From an uncultured Thalassotalea sp. (GTDB lineage Bacteria > Pseudomonadota > Gammaproteobacteria > Enterobacterales > Alteromonadaceae), in NCBI GenBank assembly GCA_947492575.1, contig CANLNK010000004.1, forward strand, positions 1 through 64,000: DNA of 64,000 nucleotides, given 5' to 3'. This document shows, piece after piece, positions 26,374 to 36,023 of the stretch (positions within the stretch are counted from its first letter, which is position 1; each line of letters begins with the position of its first letter). Made by a program: the position numbers and the translations under genes. The notes beneath the pieces were generated by a model that worked only from the letters and a program-made list of their open reading frames with translations, was not told where the DNA came from and ran no database searches.

Positions 26374-27684
26374 ATGATACACAAGGTAACACCACGAAGG
26401 CCAACAATCATTCCACTGCTGAAGTATATGCTGCGTAATGGTCACGGCCATGAGCACGACCTAAACCTGATTGATTGGATAGGCAGCTCTACTTTTGCAC
26501 AAGATCCAATTGCTCGATGCAAACTAACGGGATTACCTCTGGCTGAACAGCCAGAGGGGCCTTTAAATGAGCTTATCGATGAATTCGAAGAGCAATCAGC
26601 ACTTCACAAAGGCAAGGCTGAAAACTTTTATGCGCATTATGTTATATCGCAACATCCCGAAGATAGACAATTAACTAAATCCGAGTGGTACGAGTTAATT
26701 ACCGAATATTTAGAAGCTCTTGGTTACGATAATAGCTGTAAATGGGCATCGGTAGAACACAGAGATAAAGATCATTATCATGCTCATATTTCGAGTTCTG
26801 TTGTTCGAGATGATGGCTCAATTGTAGATAATACTGATGATGTACATAAAGGGTTTTCCGTGCTCAGGCGTTTCGAGCAAAAGTTTGGTCTTAAGCAATT
26901 AACATCGCCTGACGAAAATTGGGGAAAACATTACTCAAAAGGCGAAATCAAGGCTGCGGGTGGCAACAGACAAGAAGCTATGTCAAAAGATTGGGCTGCA
27001 CGTATTCGCGCTAGATTTAAAGCGATAGAAAGCGAAAACGGCGGTAGGCTGCCAAGCACAATGACTAATCTTGTTTTGGCTTTAGCTAAGAAAGGTGTTG
27101 CTGTTAAAGCTCGCCAAAATGAATGTGGCGAAATAACTGGTTTAAACTACAAAGCTGATAACGGCCCCTGGATTTCAGGCTCAAAAGTAAAAGCATCGAA
27201 ACTAACATTTAGCAGATTGACAAATAGTGTTAGCTATAGTCCTGAGCGCGATAACTCTGTACTGCTTGGCAACGAAGACTTGAAAATAAATGCAGCAGTA
27301 CAAATAACCGAGACGCAATATCAGCGTATTAAGATACTTAAGCCACGGTTGAGGGTATTTAAACGCAACAGTAAATATTACGCTAGTTTTACTTTTTATA
27401 ACTCAAAAAAAGAACGCGAGTTTGCAGAGATGCTCGAATCAATCATGAAGCTAATCGCTTTATTGTTAGACCCTATGTTTAGTGTGAATGACGACAATCT
27501 TTTCTTTTTTGTAGAAGATCAATTTGAATATGAATATGCAGCACTTCCCCATATACAATATGATGCCGCTGACTATATGGTAGCTTCTCAAAAGCTACGT
27601 ACTGAACATTCACAATGGATAAAAGATTACGCTCCTAAAGCACGACATTTAAAAGCTGCGGAGGCTGAGTTATGCGTAAACTAA
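26374..27684 (+). CDS. MobP/MobA-type relaxase
   Basis: 436 residues. The metal-binding relaxase motif III is seen as HRDKDHYHAHI (129-139) and matches the HxDxxHxH pattern. A candidate nicking tyrosine is Tyr18 in LLKYMLRN (motif I). The protein nicks oriT and is carried into the recipient during conjugation with a helper system. The C-terminal half (about 200-436) has no recognised helicase or primase. There are no type IV secretion genes in the window, so this element would be mobilised rather than self-transmissible. Confidence 0.85.
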   Translation: MIHKVTPRRPTIIPLLKYMLRNGHGHEHDLNLIDWIGSSTFAQDPIARCKLTGLPLAEQPEGPLNELIDEFEEQSALHKGKAENFYAHYVISQHPEDRQLTKSEWYELITEYLEALGYDNSCKWASVEHRDKDHYHAHISSSVVRDDGSIVDNTDDVHKGFSVLRRFEQKFGLKQLTSPDENWGKHYSKGEIKAAGGNRQEAMSKDWAARIRARFKAIESENGGRLPSTMTNLVLALAKKGVAVKARQNECGEITGLNYKADNGPWISGSKVKASKLTFSRLTNSVSYSPERDNSVLLGNEDLKINAAVQITETQYQRIKILKPRLRVFKRNSKYYASFTFYNSKKEREFAEMLESIMKLIALLLDPMFSVNDDNLFFFVEDQFEYEYAALPHIQYDAADYMVASQKLRTEHSQWIKDYAPKARHLKAAEAELCVN

Positions 27685-28103
27685 AAAACTTTCGCTTGCA
27701 CTATAATGCTGCGATTTATGAAGTTGCATTGGCTATTCTAAAATTCGGAAATCCAATCACTGAGATCAATAATGTATGCAGACGCTTTTTAGATAACTTA
27801 TCAGTTGAGAACGATGTTCCATCAAATTTTTTTAATAGTGAATTGTTTATACTGAGAAAGAACATACTACTAGAAGCAATTGATATCTCAACGTTCTATC
27901 AAGAAGTGGCTTCGAATACTCTACTTAGCATCAATAAAAAACAAAAAAAGAGTGAATACATTGCCCAATCAGCAAGAATATATAAAGCTGTGGCGGCTCA
28001 TACAAACTGGGACAAAATGCTGGTTCATGACTTTGAAGAAATTTTAGGTATGTTGCATTACGAGATCAATGTTCCCAAAACACAGTTAAATAAAGCGAGC
28101 TAG
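27672..28103 (+). CDS. Unrecognised protein coupled to the relaxase
   Basis: 143 residues. The start overlaps the relaxase stop by 13 bases, implying translational coupling. It is predicted to be helical, with no membrane segment and no family I recognise. Position in the mob operon suggests an accessory transfer role. Confidence 0.6.
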   Translation: MRKLKNFRLHYNAAIYEVALAILKFGNPITEINNVCRRFLDNLSVENDVPSNFFNSELFILRKNILLEAIDISTFYQEVASNTLLSINKKQKKSEYIAQSARIYKAVAAHTNWDKMLVHDFEEILGMLHYEINVPKTQLNKAS

Positions 28104-28499
28104 AAAAGGTTACAACTCGACTGAAACAGTTTGTTTACAACCGCTACGCAGTTGATTTGTAAACAATAAATATAGCCATTGGCCAGCGGCCTAGCCGCTG
28201 CATAAAACCAGTCTATAGCCCTCCCCTAGTAACAGAGATATTTTTTATCTTTACTCATCAAAATAGAAATATACTACCGACTAATAGTTTTTGCTTTCAA
28301 TATATATAGGAGGACCCTTTTTTAAAAATTTACAGTAAAAATTTAAAAAAAGTTGAAAATTAGTGTTTGTTTGAACATTTATCGAACAAACATAAGCAGA
28401 TACTAATGTAAAAAAGAGAATTGTTCTTAAAAATAATTGAGTGATTTTGACCTAAGAATACGCCCAAACCACATATAAAAAGCAAAGTCAACAACAAAC

Positions 28500-28527
28500 T
28501 TGACTTTTGTCGTAATTTATGTATAAT
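28500..28527 (+). promoter_or_regulatory. Sigma-70 promoter before the PNK-like gene
   Basis: -35 TTGACT (28500-28505), a 16-base spacer and a perfect -10 TATAAT (28522-28527) point to the kinase gene at 28680. Transcription would start near 28534, so the tandem repeats at 28546-28621 would be transcribed in a leader of about 145 bases. The rest of the 28104-28500 gap is AT-rich with no gene seen. Confidence 0.75.
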
Positions 28528-28545
28528 GCCTGCGTTGAGTGAATT

Positions 28546-28621
28546 TAAAGAAATTATACATATTCAAGTGACATATACGCCTACCTAAAGAAATTAGACA
28601 TATTTAAATACCATTTACGCC
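28546..28621 (+). repeat. Two 36-base tandem repeats flanked by an inverted repeat
   Basis: Units at 28546-28581 and 28586-28621 have an exact 40-base period. Both start TAAAGAAATTA and both end ACGCC. They are enclosed by GTTGAGT (28534-28540) and ACTCAAC (28624-28630), perfect 7-base arms. The arrangement lies just after the promoter, in the transcribed leader of the kinase gene. It could be a double operator or an RNA element. Confidence 0.7.
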
Positions 28622-28679
28622 CAACTCAACATTCAAAATATTTTAATTTTTTAACTTTTTTAATAAGTGAGGCACAACT

Positions 28680-29540
28680 ATGTCTAATTTAAAGCAAATC
28701 GCATCAAAGCTTGCATCATTAAACCCAGAAATCCCGGCTAAAAAGGATGCTAGAACTAAGCATGTCGCGATATTAGTAGGAGCACCTTGCACGGGAAAAT
28801 CAACATATATTGAAAATATTGCGCACGACTTTGTAGTTTCATCTGACACTATTGTGGAGCAAGTTTGCGACGAGAATAACTTATCTTATGCTCAGTTTTT
28901 TAAGCTTGGCTTTTACCACCCTTTAAGGAAAAAGCAACGATATTTGTTTAACTGCTCAATAGAAGAATCTAAACAACATAGACGTGTCATTTGGGATTTA
29001 ACAAATCTAACTGAAGCTGACAGAAAGCGAGCAATGAAGCACTACCCTAATGCTGAATTTCAAGCATTTGTTTTTGAGTTCCAAGGCTTCGAAGATCAAA
29101 TCATTAAAATGGTTGAGCAAAGAGGAATTAGCGAAGGTAAGGTTATTCCAGAAAGTGCGGTACGTGGCATGTTTGATAAATTTGAACCAGTAAATAAATC
29201 GGAAGGTTTTTCAGCAGTCTGGCCAGTAGATACGATGCCACATATAGTCCCTTTCGATTTATCAGAGCTGAGTGATGAACAGCTAACAAACTTTAAAAAA
29301 TTGGTCGATAATGCTTCATCAATAGAATTTAATGACAATATCTGCTTGCTAAATATAGATGGCCACAAAAACGATGTACACCAATATCTTGAGCAGCTAG
29401 ACATGCTATTAAGCTCATTTGGACTTGGGGTTATCGATGTTGAAGATATTTCTGACTTTATGATTGAGGAAGATATGGTCGATTACTTGGTAACAACAAA
29501 TTTGCCAGCATGCAAATTTGAAAAACTTGTCAGCGCATAG
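28680..29540 (+). CDS. Polynucleotide-kinase-like P-loop protein
   Basis: 286 residues. The P-loop is GAPCTGKST (34-42), followed by VSSDTIVEQVC, then the DLTNLTEADRKRAMKHYP block and IPESAVRGMFDKFE. This order resembles the kinase domain of T4 polynucleotide kinase and zeta-toxin-like kinases. The C-terminal 90 residues lack the phosphatase signature of phage Pnkp. A likely role is phosphorylating 5'-OH RNA or DNA ends, as in tRNA repair or as a toxin; which is not decidable from sequence. It has its own promoter and a terminator, so it forms one transcription unit. Confidence 0.65.
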   Translation: MSNLKQIASKLASLNPEIPAKKDARTKHVAILVGAPCTGKSTYIENIAHDFVVSSDTIVEQVCDENNLSYAQFFKLGFYHPLRKKQRYLFNCSIEESKQHRRVIWDLTNLTEADRKRAMKHYPNAEFQAFVFEFQGFEDQIIKMVEQRGISEGKVIPESAVRGMFDKFEPVNKSEGFSAVWPVDTMPHIVPFDLSELSDEQLTNFKKLVDNASSIEFNDNICLLNIDGHKNDVHQYLEQLDMLLSSFGLGVIDVEDISDFMIEEDMVDYLVTTNLPACKFEKLVSA

Positions 29541-29552
29541 CATGCACTGGAT

Positions 29553-29591
29553 GAGATTCACTGTTCATTACAAAGAAGTACTGTGAATCTC
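29553..29591. terminator. Bidirectional terminator between convergent genes
   Basis: GAGATTCAC (29553-29561) and GTGAATCTC (29583-29591) form a perfect 9-base stem around a 21-base loop, followed by TTTATA. It lies between the kinase gene (ends 29540) and the minus-strand defence block (ends 29631). Confidence 0.65.
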
Positions 29592-29630
29592 TTTATAAGT
29601 AGTTTAATTAATTATTATTTACTAGAAAGA

Positions 29631-31022
29631 CTAGCAAATTAGTTTTCCAATTAAATTCGGTTTATCATGAGATACCGAATCCGACAGGAATTCGTTAACA
29701 ACGCTGACAATATTGGCAATTAGCTTTTGATCTGTTGTGAAGAAACCTAAAGGTATATGGACAGGGCTAATATCAGGCATAGCTAGATGATAACTCACGG
29801 CTGCAAACTCTCCCTCTAAAACTAAAACTTCAACACTACCATCAAATAATCCATTTCTAACGCCCTCACAAAACTCCAAATTACCTAATTTGTGTTTCCA
29901 TGCCCTACCAGCCTGGCTTTCAATATTTGGATGCTCGTCACAAGGTAGGTAAAGCTTCAAATCATAATTTTTACTCTTTCCCTTGTTACTATAATTAATA
30001 AGAGTTACTTTAGCGGTATTAAACCCTTCACTCATTCCCCAATAACGAGTATTTGCACCATACCAAGATAATTCTTTTGCTTTTTGTGTCTTCTTAAGAG
30101 GCTTGAATTGCTTTAAATGGTTCTCAATCACAGACAAGGGTTGTCTACTGTATAGAGGCCCTAATAGAAGCTCATAAGGCTTATCATATGAGCCTGCCAC
30201 CATTTCAGCGAGCACCCCCCTAAAATCTATGCTGGCATCATGAACAAATCGTGAAATGGACATATCTTCAAAAGCATCCCAAGCCGAAGTAATACTATTT
30301 AGGTTGTTGCTTAATCTAAAGTTGTCTGTTTCATTTAAAATTTCTTGCGCCACTGCTTCGTCATTAACGTATTCCTGACGAAGATCTAACGGTTTAACTT
30401 GGTTGTCTAAATCAATCTCAAATCTTCGTTTAATTCTGTGAGCAATAGTTTTTTTACTGGTAACTTTATCAACGGAATATAGGCTAGGCAGTGAGTTGTC
30501 ATGAGTTTTAAACCCACCTAACTCATCATTTTGAACAAGCTGCTGAAAATGTTCAGTAAACATTGCTCTTGCATGTTGCTCACTTAAGCTCTGTATTTCA
30601 TGGTTTACTTTTAAGCGAAGGCCTAAATGCCAATTCTGATGTTGGTTTTTAACTTTATTGAAACCTGCTAACTCGAAAGACACAGAAGCACTTTTAGTCT
30701 GTGGGGTTTCAACCATAGGCTTATCATCTAGTGATGAAAAATAACCTTTAGCTAGCGGGGTTAAGAACAATTTTCCTTCATCAGAATACGCAATTTCTCC
30801 CTTACTAATGGGCTCTTCGATTGCTGCCGCTAGTTCTCGTAAGTTAAAGCCAAAGAATGAAGACAATTCAAACTTTGAAAGTGGTGAAATATAAAGAGCT
30901 TTAAGTAAAAACTCCTTAACGAATGGGAAACCTTGTTTACTTAAATATGAGAATTCAATTTTAAATGTCTCTGTAGGTACAATGTAGTCTACTTCATTAA
31001 ATTCAATCGTTGTGTTTTCCAT
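29631..31022 (-). CDS. Partner protein of the NERD-kinase-helicase, unrecognised
   Basis: 463 residues. An N-terminal winged-helix-like part (about 30-95, LSKFELSSFFGFNLRELAAAI) precedes a large domain with no family I recognise. It is the last gene of the block and starts 5 bases after the helicase stop with an AAGGG site, so the two are almost certainly translated together. A structural partner or regulator of the helicase is the simplest reading. No catalytic motif is visible. A bidirectional terminator follows. Confidence 0.65.
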   Translation of the reverse strand: MENTTIEFNEVDYIVPTETFKIEFSYLSKQGFPFVKEFLLKALYISPLSKFELSSFFGFNLRELAAAIEEPISKGEIAYSDEGKLFLTPLAKGYFSSLDDKPMVETPQTKSASVSFELAGFNKVKNQHQNWHLGLRLKVNHEIQSLSEQHARAMFTEHFQQLVQNDELGGFKTHDNSLPSLYSVDKVTSKKTIAHRIKRRFEIDLDNQVKPLDLRQEYVNDEAVAQEILNETDNFRLSNNLNSITSAWDAFEDMSISRFVHDASIDFRGVLAEMVAGSYDKPYELLLGPLYSRQPLSVIENHLKQFKPLKKTQKAKELSWYGANTRYWGMSEGFNTAKVTLINYSNKGKSKNYDLKLYLPCDEHPNIESQAGRAWKHKLGNLEFCEGVRNGLFDGSVEVLVLEGEFAAVSYHLAMPDISPVHIPLGFFTTDQKLIANIVSVVNEFLSDSVSHDKPNLIGKLIC

Positions 31023-31027
31023 AACCC

Positions 31028-34000
31028 TTACACCGCCTTCTTAAATTTCTTGGTTTTAGCATCCACAAAGCGATATAAGCTTTCATTGGCATTTTCTTCC
31101 ATATAGGTAATCACTTTCCCAAATGGCAGTTGGCTATTTTTCCCCTGCCACATTCTTTTATCACCAACAATGACTAACCTGTCCATTGCTCTAGAAAGAG
31201 CGACATTGATTCTGTTGGGCAAGTACATAAAACCTGATGATTGCCTCTGGTCTGAACGAGTAACAGACAGAATAATGATTCTATTCTCTTTCCCCTGGTA
31301 ACTATCTACAGTATCAATATTGAGTAACTTAATTAGCTCATCAGAAAAGCCTGACTGTTTTACTCTTCGTCTTAAATACCTTTTCTGCTCCGCATACATA
31401 CATATGATACCTATAGCAGCCTCACCTTCCTTGACTTGCTCGAACAACGAACTTAAAAAGCTCTTGTTCTCATCCACTTGTCTGAGCACATCAACAATGG
31501 CTTCAGCCTCTTTCTCATTGTAAATGTTATACCGTGAGCCTTTTTCTTGGTGTTTAGCTTGTTTGCCTAAATGTGACGTATCAATCCACGTTGTAAATGC
31601 GCTCATCTCATTTGGTACGTCATCATAAATATCGGGAATTTTACGATCACCATTCTCAAGCTCACCATCGTAAAAACATTGTGATACAAGAGAACCAATA
31701 GCTGGTGCCATTCGGTATTGCACAAGTAGCTTAGCACCTACTTGCTGGCCATAATCACTGTCAAATGCCCGAGCAAAGTCACTTTCAATTAACTCATCAA
31801 TATCATTGGAAGACGGAATACCTAAATGTCGGGCTAATGCTTTTTTATGAGGGTCAGTATAAAGAGGTGGCAATTGCTTATGATCACCTACTAGAAGAAT
31901 CCGTTTACCAACTTGCATTGCAATAGCAAGTTCACTAGCAATAGAACGAGCAGCTTCATCAATGATAATCCAATCATACTGGTTAGTTGCTATATCAATA
32001 TTCCAGTTACCTATACCAACACAAGTACCAGCTACCAGTTGTTTTGAACGAGCAAGAAACTCGTCCATATTGGCATTGCCTGACTGCATAACTTTGATCA
32101 TGTCTTTCGACAGTTTCACTAACCGTTGGACAGAACTAGAAATATTATGCTCAATAGCAAACTCATGGTTTAGATCTTTTATTAAGCTACCTCTAATTTC
32201 ACTTAAGTTATCGTGCCAATCTTTGTTGACTCGTATACTTTGAGGCAGCCTGCTATTAATAAGAGATTTTCGTTCACCAATTTGTTTCTTAATCGCTTTT
32301 TTATGTTTAGCTTCTAAGTCTCTATCATCAATTTCTTTTAGTGCATTTTCTTGCTCTGTGATCAAAGAAAGAAGTTGTTTATCTAGCTCTAAATAGGCTT
32401 CTAAATAATCATTTGGGGCTTTTAATGACTTAGCTAGGCTTAACACTCTATATTTTAACTGAGTTTCAAATTGCTCAACTTTTTGGCTAACAATGTTGTC
32501 CGAATATGCATCACGCAATGAATGAGATATGGTTGATTCACTTCGACTAAACCGAACAACATCAAGATTCGTTTTTAAACGGCCACAGTGTTTTCTAATT
32601 CGTTCTGCCGCTGTATTTACAGCCTCATGAGACTGACTAACCAATAAAATTCGTTCAGTACCTTGTTTCTCGATTAAGTAATGAACAAAAGCAGCTATAA
32701 ACTCTGTTTTACCAGTGCCAGGTGGGCCTTGCAGCATTGAAAGAGGACCAAATCTAAGAAGCTTTTGAAAGGCTATTCTTTGCTTATCATTAAGCTTAAT
32801 AGTATTACCGTTGTCGTCTTCTCGGTCATAACGCTTAAAGTCTTCATCAGTAACTGTTAAGTCGTAGTCTGTAGGATCTAGCGTGCAGTCTGGTTCTAAA
32901 TAGTCAGATAAATTTTCGACAACGGAGTCTTGCTCAAGAATACGAGTTAAGGCGTTTTTTCGTTTATTGAAAGAAGACTTATCTGCTTTGCTGCGGAAGA
33001 ATATGGTATCACTCTCTTTCAAACGGTAAGCTCGGGGTGTATACCGTGATAATTGCACCCTATTTAATCCAGAAGCAGATAAATTAACTTCGCCTATAAA
33101 ATAATCTTCTTCACCATCAACAATAATAGCTTCAACCTGATCTTTAGCTGTAAACCCGTCAAGCGGATCTCTGTCTGCTTCGTAAGGTAATATAAGCGTA
33201 TCTTTATTATCTTTGTGAGCTCTTGGCTCACCAGTAAGCTCCACATAAGGGTGTGATTCAGTCTCTGTTTTAAGAATTGCTTGCCACAGTTCACCCGTAG
33301 ATATTGGTTTAACATTTACTTCAACTTCAGCAATGTGCTCTTGAGGCTCAGTTGATATTGGTTTTACTTTGTGTTGCTTTAACTGAAATTGTTTTACTGC
33401 ATTCTCAAAACTGTAAAACTGACGAATTCGCCTATTAATATTATCTAAGTAGCTCGCTCGACCTTGCGAAATTCGAAGACCAAACGGAAGCTCAAGAACT
33501 GCATTTTCTATATCTCTACGAGATACTTCACTTCTATCACTTTTGATAGGACGCAATCCGTGCTCGAATTCAAAACGAGCGTCATCAAAGAAAAGCTTTT
33601 GAACGCCCCCTAGCCCTGAAAATACAACGACTAAGCCATAACCTTTGCTACGATTTTCTTCAATTGAAACATACAACTTACCCTTATCAGGATATATAGT
33701 AACCGGCTCAAAACCTTCTCTATTACTTCCAATTTCAATATCAATTAATTCAACAGTTGGTGCAGTTGTCTTTTCAGGATTTAAAACTGCATCTTTAAAG
33801 CGAGTTAACTCTTTAAAACCAAAGTCTACATCTTCAAGTTCATGAATAATCGCTAGACTAATCGCTTCGAAATTGTCGTTTTTCGTGCCCCATTCAATTT
33901 CTAATAGCTCAGCAGTTATCTTCATAACGGCATAGTTGTCACGCTCAAATGCAGAGCTATTATCAATATCTATTGGGCTATATTCTGTATTCAGTAATTC

Positions 34001-35974
34001 TTTAGAATCATGGTGAAAGTCTAAAACATCAATAATATAAACATCGCCTTGCTTATCAACAATAACGTTTTCTGGCTTTAAATCGCCATGTGCAAAGCCT
34101 AATGAGTGCATATGCTCAATATGACCAATTAAGCTTTTTATGATGTCGTTTCTTCTGTTTCGCATTCGGTAAGGGTCTAAAGGTTCGCCCTCAACCCACT
34201 CAGAAACCAAATACAGCGAGCTATCTCGTGCGGTAATACCATAATCAACAATTGTTGGTATAAAGCTTAAGTTTAGACTCTGTAACTTCTCTACTCTTTC
34301 TAAAAACGATAACGTGCTTAGACCAAGGCCAGCGTTAATATCAGTCGGGTTGATGTTGTTCCATACTTTAACTACACCTGAATTAGCCTTATACATCTCT
34401 TTAAGATCTGATTCAGCCATAAAATCGACTTCAGGGTGCAGCCTAGAAACTTTAGTTGCCTTAACAAAGCGCTCTAATTCTTTACTCGAAAAACTAAACG
34501 CTGCTTCTTTGCTCGGCTCTTGCTCTACTAATGCATCGAGTAATTCACCAGCATTAGCAAAGGTTTTGCCTTCAAACGCCTTTAATAGTGTTTCACCATA
34601 CCATTCGTCACATTGAGCTAATTTTTCTGTAATTGTTTTTTCAAGGTTTGGCGTTAAACGCTCTGCTCCAATAATGGCCCAAGCGATAATCGCCAATCGA
34701 ACAACGTCATAATGGTATGGAGAAGAATAAGTGGTATCTTGGTTGTAGACAGACAACTCATCTCTAATATCACCAACAGTTTCTTTTTTACGTGCAAATG
34801 TTGATATGAAATTAGAAAGAGCAACACGTTGTCCAGTGCTAAACCAAATGCTGTGATTACCAATATCTCGGTGTGCCAGTTGCAGTTGATGCAAGTCAGC
34901 AAAACGGGCAACTAATACTCGAACTAAGTTAACTCTTTCATCAATTGATAAGTTCTCACCATAAGTGGCAATAAAGTCATTAAGGCGCTCATGCCCATGG
35001 GGAAGCTCTACAACCTCATTGTATTGCGAGGTGATCTTCTCTCTAGTTGGAATGGTTAGCGATGAGACACAATGCTCGTAAAGCTCTCTGTTTTCTCGTT
35101 TTATCTTTGTCAGTACTTCACGTTCACGTGAGACTATTTTTATTCGACCATCAGGCGTTTTGGCATCGTGGTTAGAAAGATTATCAAAATCCCAGCTACG
35201 TATAATGGCATGATCATTTTTATCCGCTTCACTTTGAGCAACAAACTCTTTATATACGTTATTTGGGTGTTCAAAAATTTGTTCTTGCCCTAACCAGCCC
35301 TCGACAGACAAAGGTTTAGCTTCAACTTTTTTATCATTAAGTAGTAAGCTTTTTTCTAATAGAGAAACATCATTCAATAAAACTTCTGATTTTGAATGTG
35401 GCTCGAAACGATCATTAAATAACTTTTGGTTTGTACATAACTTACAAAAGTCATTCAAACTTAGGGTTTCAGCGAGCTCTTTTTTATTGAGGCCACTAAA
35501 GTTGCTACTACCAGTCATTACCACAAGCGAATAAACTCGTGGAGTGAAGTTAGCATTACTAAATCTGCCAGCAAATGGCTTCAATAAATTTTTTAGTAGG
35601 AACTGTTTATTTCGAGTGACCTCAACAGGAGATTTACCTCGATCTTCATCACCCCAGTACCACTTTCCATTACTTGATGTTACAGGCTTACCGCTCCAAT
35701 GCTTAAGCTCAACAATCAGTATGTTGCAATGAGTAATGATTAATAAATCGATTTCGCCTTGTTTGTTTTTATTAATAAAACGAAAACCTGCATATCCTTT
35801 CCAGCCCTCATTAAACGGCTTTTTTAACGCTTGAAGGGCTTCAAACCCTTGCCCTTTATTTGAGCCTTTACCTTTCTGTTCTTGTACATTTGAAGTACTA
35901 AGTACATTCTCAATTTTTTTAATCGCATTTATTTCGTGGCGCTCTAGCCCACCTTCCCAATATTTGATATCCAT
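31028..35974 (-). CDS. NERD nuclease-like, double kinase-like, SF1 helicase fusion
   Basis: 1648 residues. Domain order: NERD (about 20-150; QGEIDLLIIT, then ELKHW), a first protein-kinase-like domain (about 240-490) with catalytic-loop AHRDIGNHS near 370, and a second (about 510-720) with HGDLKPENV near 630 and DVLDF as the DFG equivalent. After a long middle region comes an SF1 (UPF1/Dna2-like) helicase. Its motifs are GPPGTGKTE (about 1087), DEAA (about 1338), VGDHKQLPP, VQYRMAP, VDSYQGKE and NVALSRA. The chain can thus sense, phosphorylate and unwind, and perhaps cut through NERD. It is the largest gene in the island and the centre of the block. The kinase Asp residues are present in both domains. 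Its substrate is unknown. Confidence 0.85.
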   Translation of the reverse strand: MDIKYWEGGLERHEINAIKKIENVLSTSNVQEQKGKGSNKGQGFEALQALKKPFNEGWKGYAGFRFINKNKQGEIDLLIITHCNILIVELKHWSGKPVTSSNGKWYWGDEDRGKSPVEVTRNKQFLLKNLLKPFAGRFSNANFTPRVYSLVVMTGSSNFSGLNKKELAETLSLNDFCKLCTNQKLFNDRFEPHSKSEVLLNDVSLLEKSLLLNDKKVEAKPLSVEGWLGQEQIFEHPNNVYKEFVAQSEADKNDHAIIRSWDFDNLSNHDAKTPDGRIKIVSREREVLTKIKRENRELYEHCVSSLTIPTREKITSQYNEVVELPHGHERLNDFIATYGENLSIDERVNLVRVLVARFADLHQLQLAHRDIGNHSIWFSTGQRVALSNFISTFARKKETVGDIRDELSVYNQDTTYSSPYHYDVVRLAIIAWAIIGAERLTPNLEKTITEKLAQCDEWYGETLLKAFEGKTFANAGELLDALVEQEPSKEAAFSFSSKELERFVKATKVSRLHPEVDFMAESDLKEMYKANSGVVKVWNNINPTDINAGLGLSTLSFLERVEKLQSLNLSFIPTIVDYGITARDSSLYLVSEWVEGEPLDPYRMRNRRNDIIKSLIGHIEHMHSLGFAHGDLKPENVIVDKQGDVYIIDVLDFHHDSKELLNTEYSPIDIDNSSAFERDNYAVMKITAELLEIEWGTKNDNFEAISLAIIHELEDVDFGFKELTRFKDAVLNPEKTTAPTVELIDIEIGSNREGFEPVTIYPDKGKLYVSIEENRSKGYGLVVVFSGLGGVQKLFFDDARFEFEHGLRPIKSDRSEVSRRDIENAVLELPFGLRISQGRASYLDNINRRIRQFYSFENAVKQFQLKQHKVKPISTEPQEHIAEVEVNVKPISTGELWQAILKTETESHPYVELTGEPRAHKDNKDTLILPYEADRDPLDGFTAKDQVEAIIVDGEEDYFIGEVNLSASGLNRVQLSRYTPRAYRLKESDTIFFRSKADKSSFNKRKNALTRILEQDSVVENLSDYLEPDCTLDPTDYDLTVTDEDFKRYDREDDNGNTIKLNDKQRIAFQKLLRFGPLSMLQGPPGTGKTEFIAAFVHYLIEKQGTERILLVSQSHEAVNTAAERIRKHCGRLKTNLDVVRFSRSESTISHSLRDAYSDNIVSQKVEQFETQLKYRVLSLAKSLKAPNDYLEAYLELDKQLLSLITEQENALKEIDDRDLEAKHKKAIKKQIGERKSLINSRLPQSIRVNKDWHDNLSEIRGSLIKDLNHEFAIEHNISSSVQRLVKLSKDMIKVMQSGNANMDEFLARSKQLVAGTCVGIGNWNIDIATNQYDWIIIDEAARSIASELAIAMQVGKRILLVGDHKQLPPLYTDPHKKALARHLGIPSSNDIDELIESDFARAFDSDYGQQVGAKLLVQYRMAPAIGSLVSQCFYDGELENGDRKIPDIYDDVPNEMSAFTTWIDTSHLGKQAKHQEKGSRYNIYNEKEAEAIVDVLRQVDENKSFLSSLFEQVKEGEAAIGIICMYAEQKRYLRRRVKQSGFSDELIKLLNIDTVDSYQGKENRIIILSVTRSDQRQSSGFMYLPNRINVALSRAMDRLVIVGDKRMWQGKNSQLPFGKVITYMEENANESLYRFVDAKTKKFKKAV

Positions 35975-36023
35975 ATTTACTACTTATTTGATTTTAATAC
36001 ATGTACAAATAACGCTTTACGCA

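Noticed and set aside
28546-28621. Tandem repeats before a gene could be a type III toxin-antitoxin RNA
   Set aside because: Only two units are present, there is no terminator between repeats and gene, and the next protein is a P-loop kinase, not a ToxN-type RNase.
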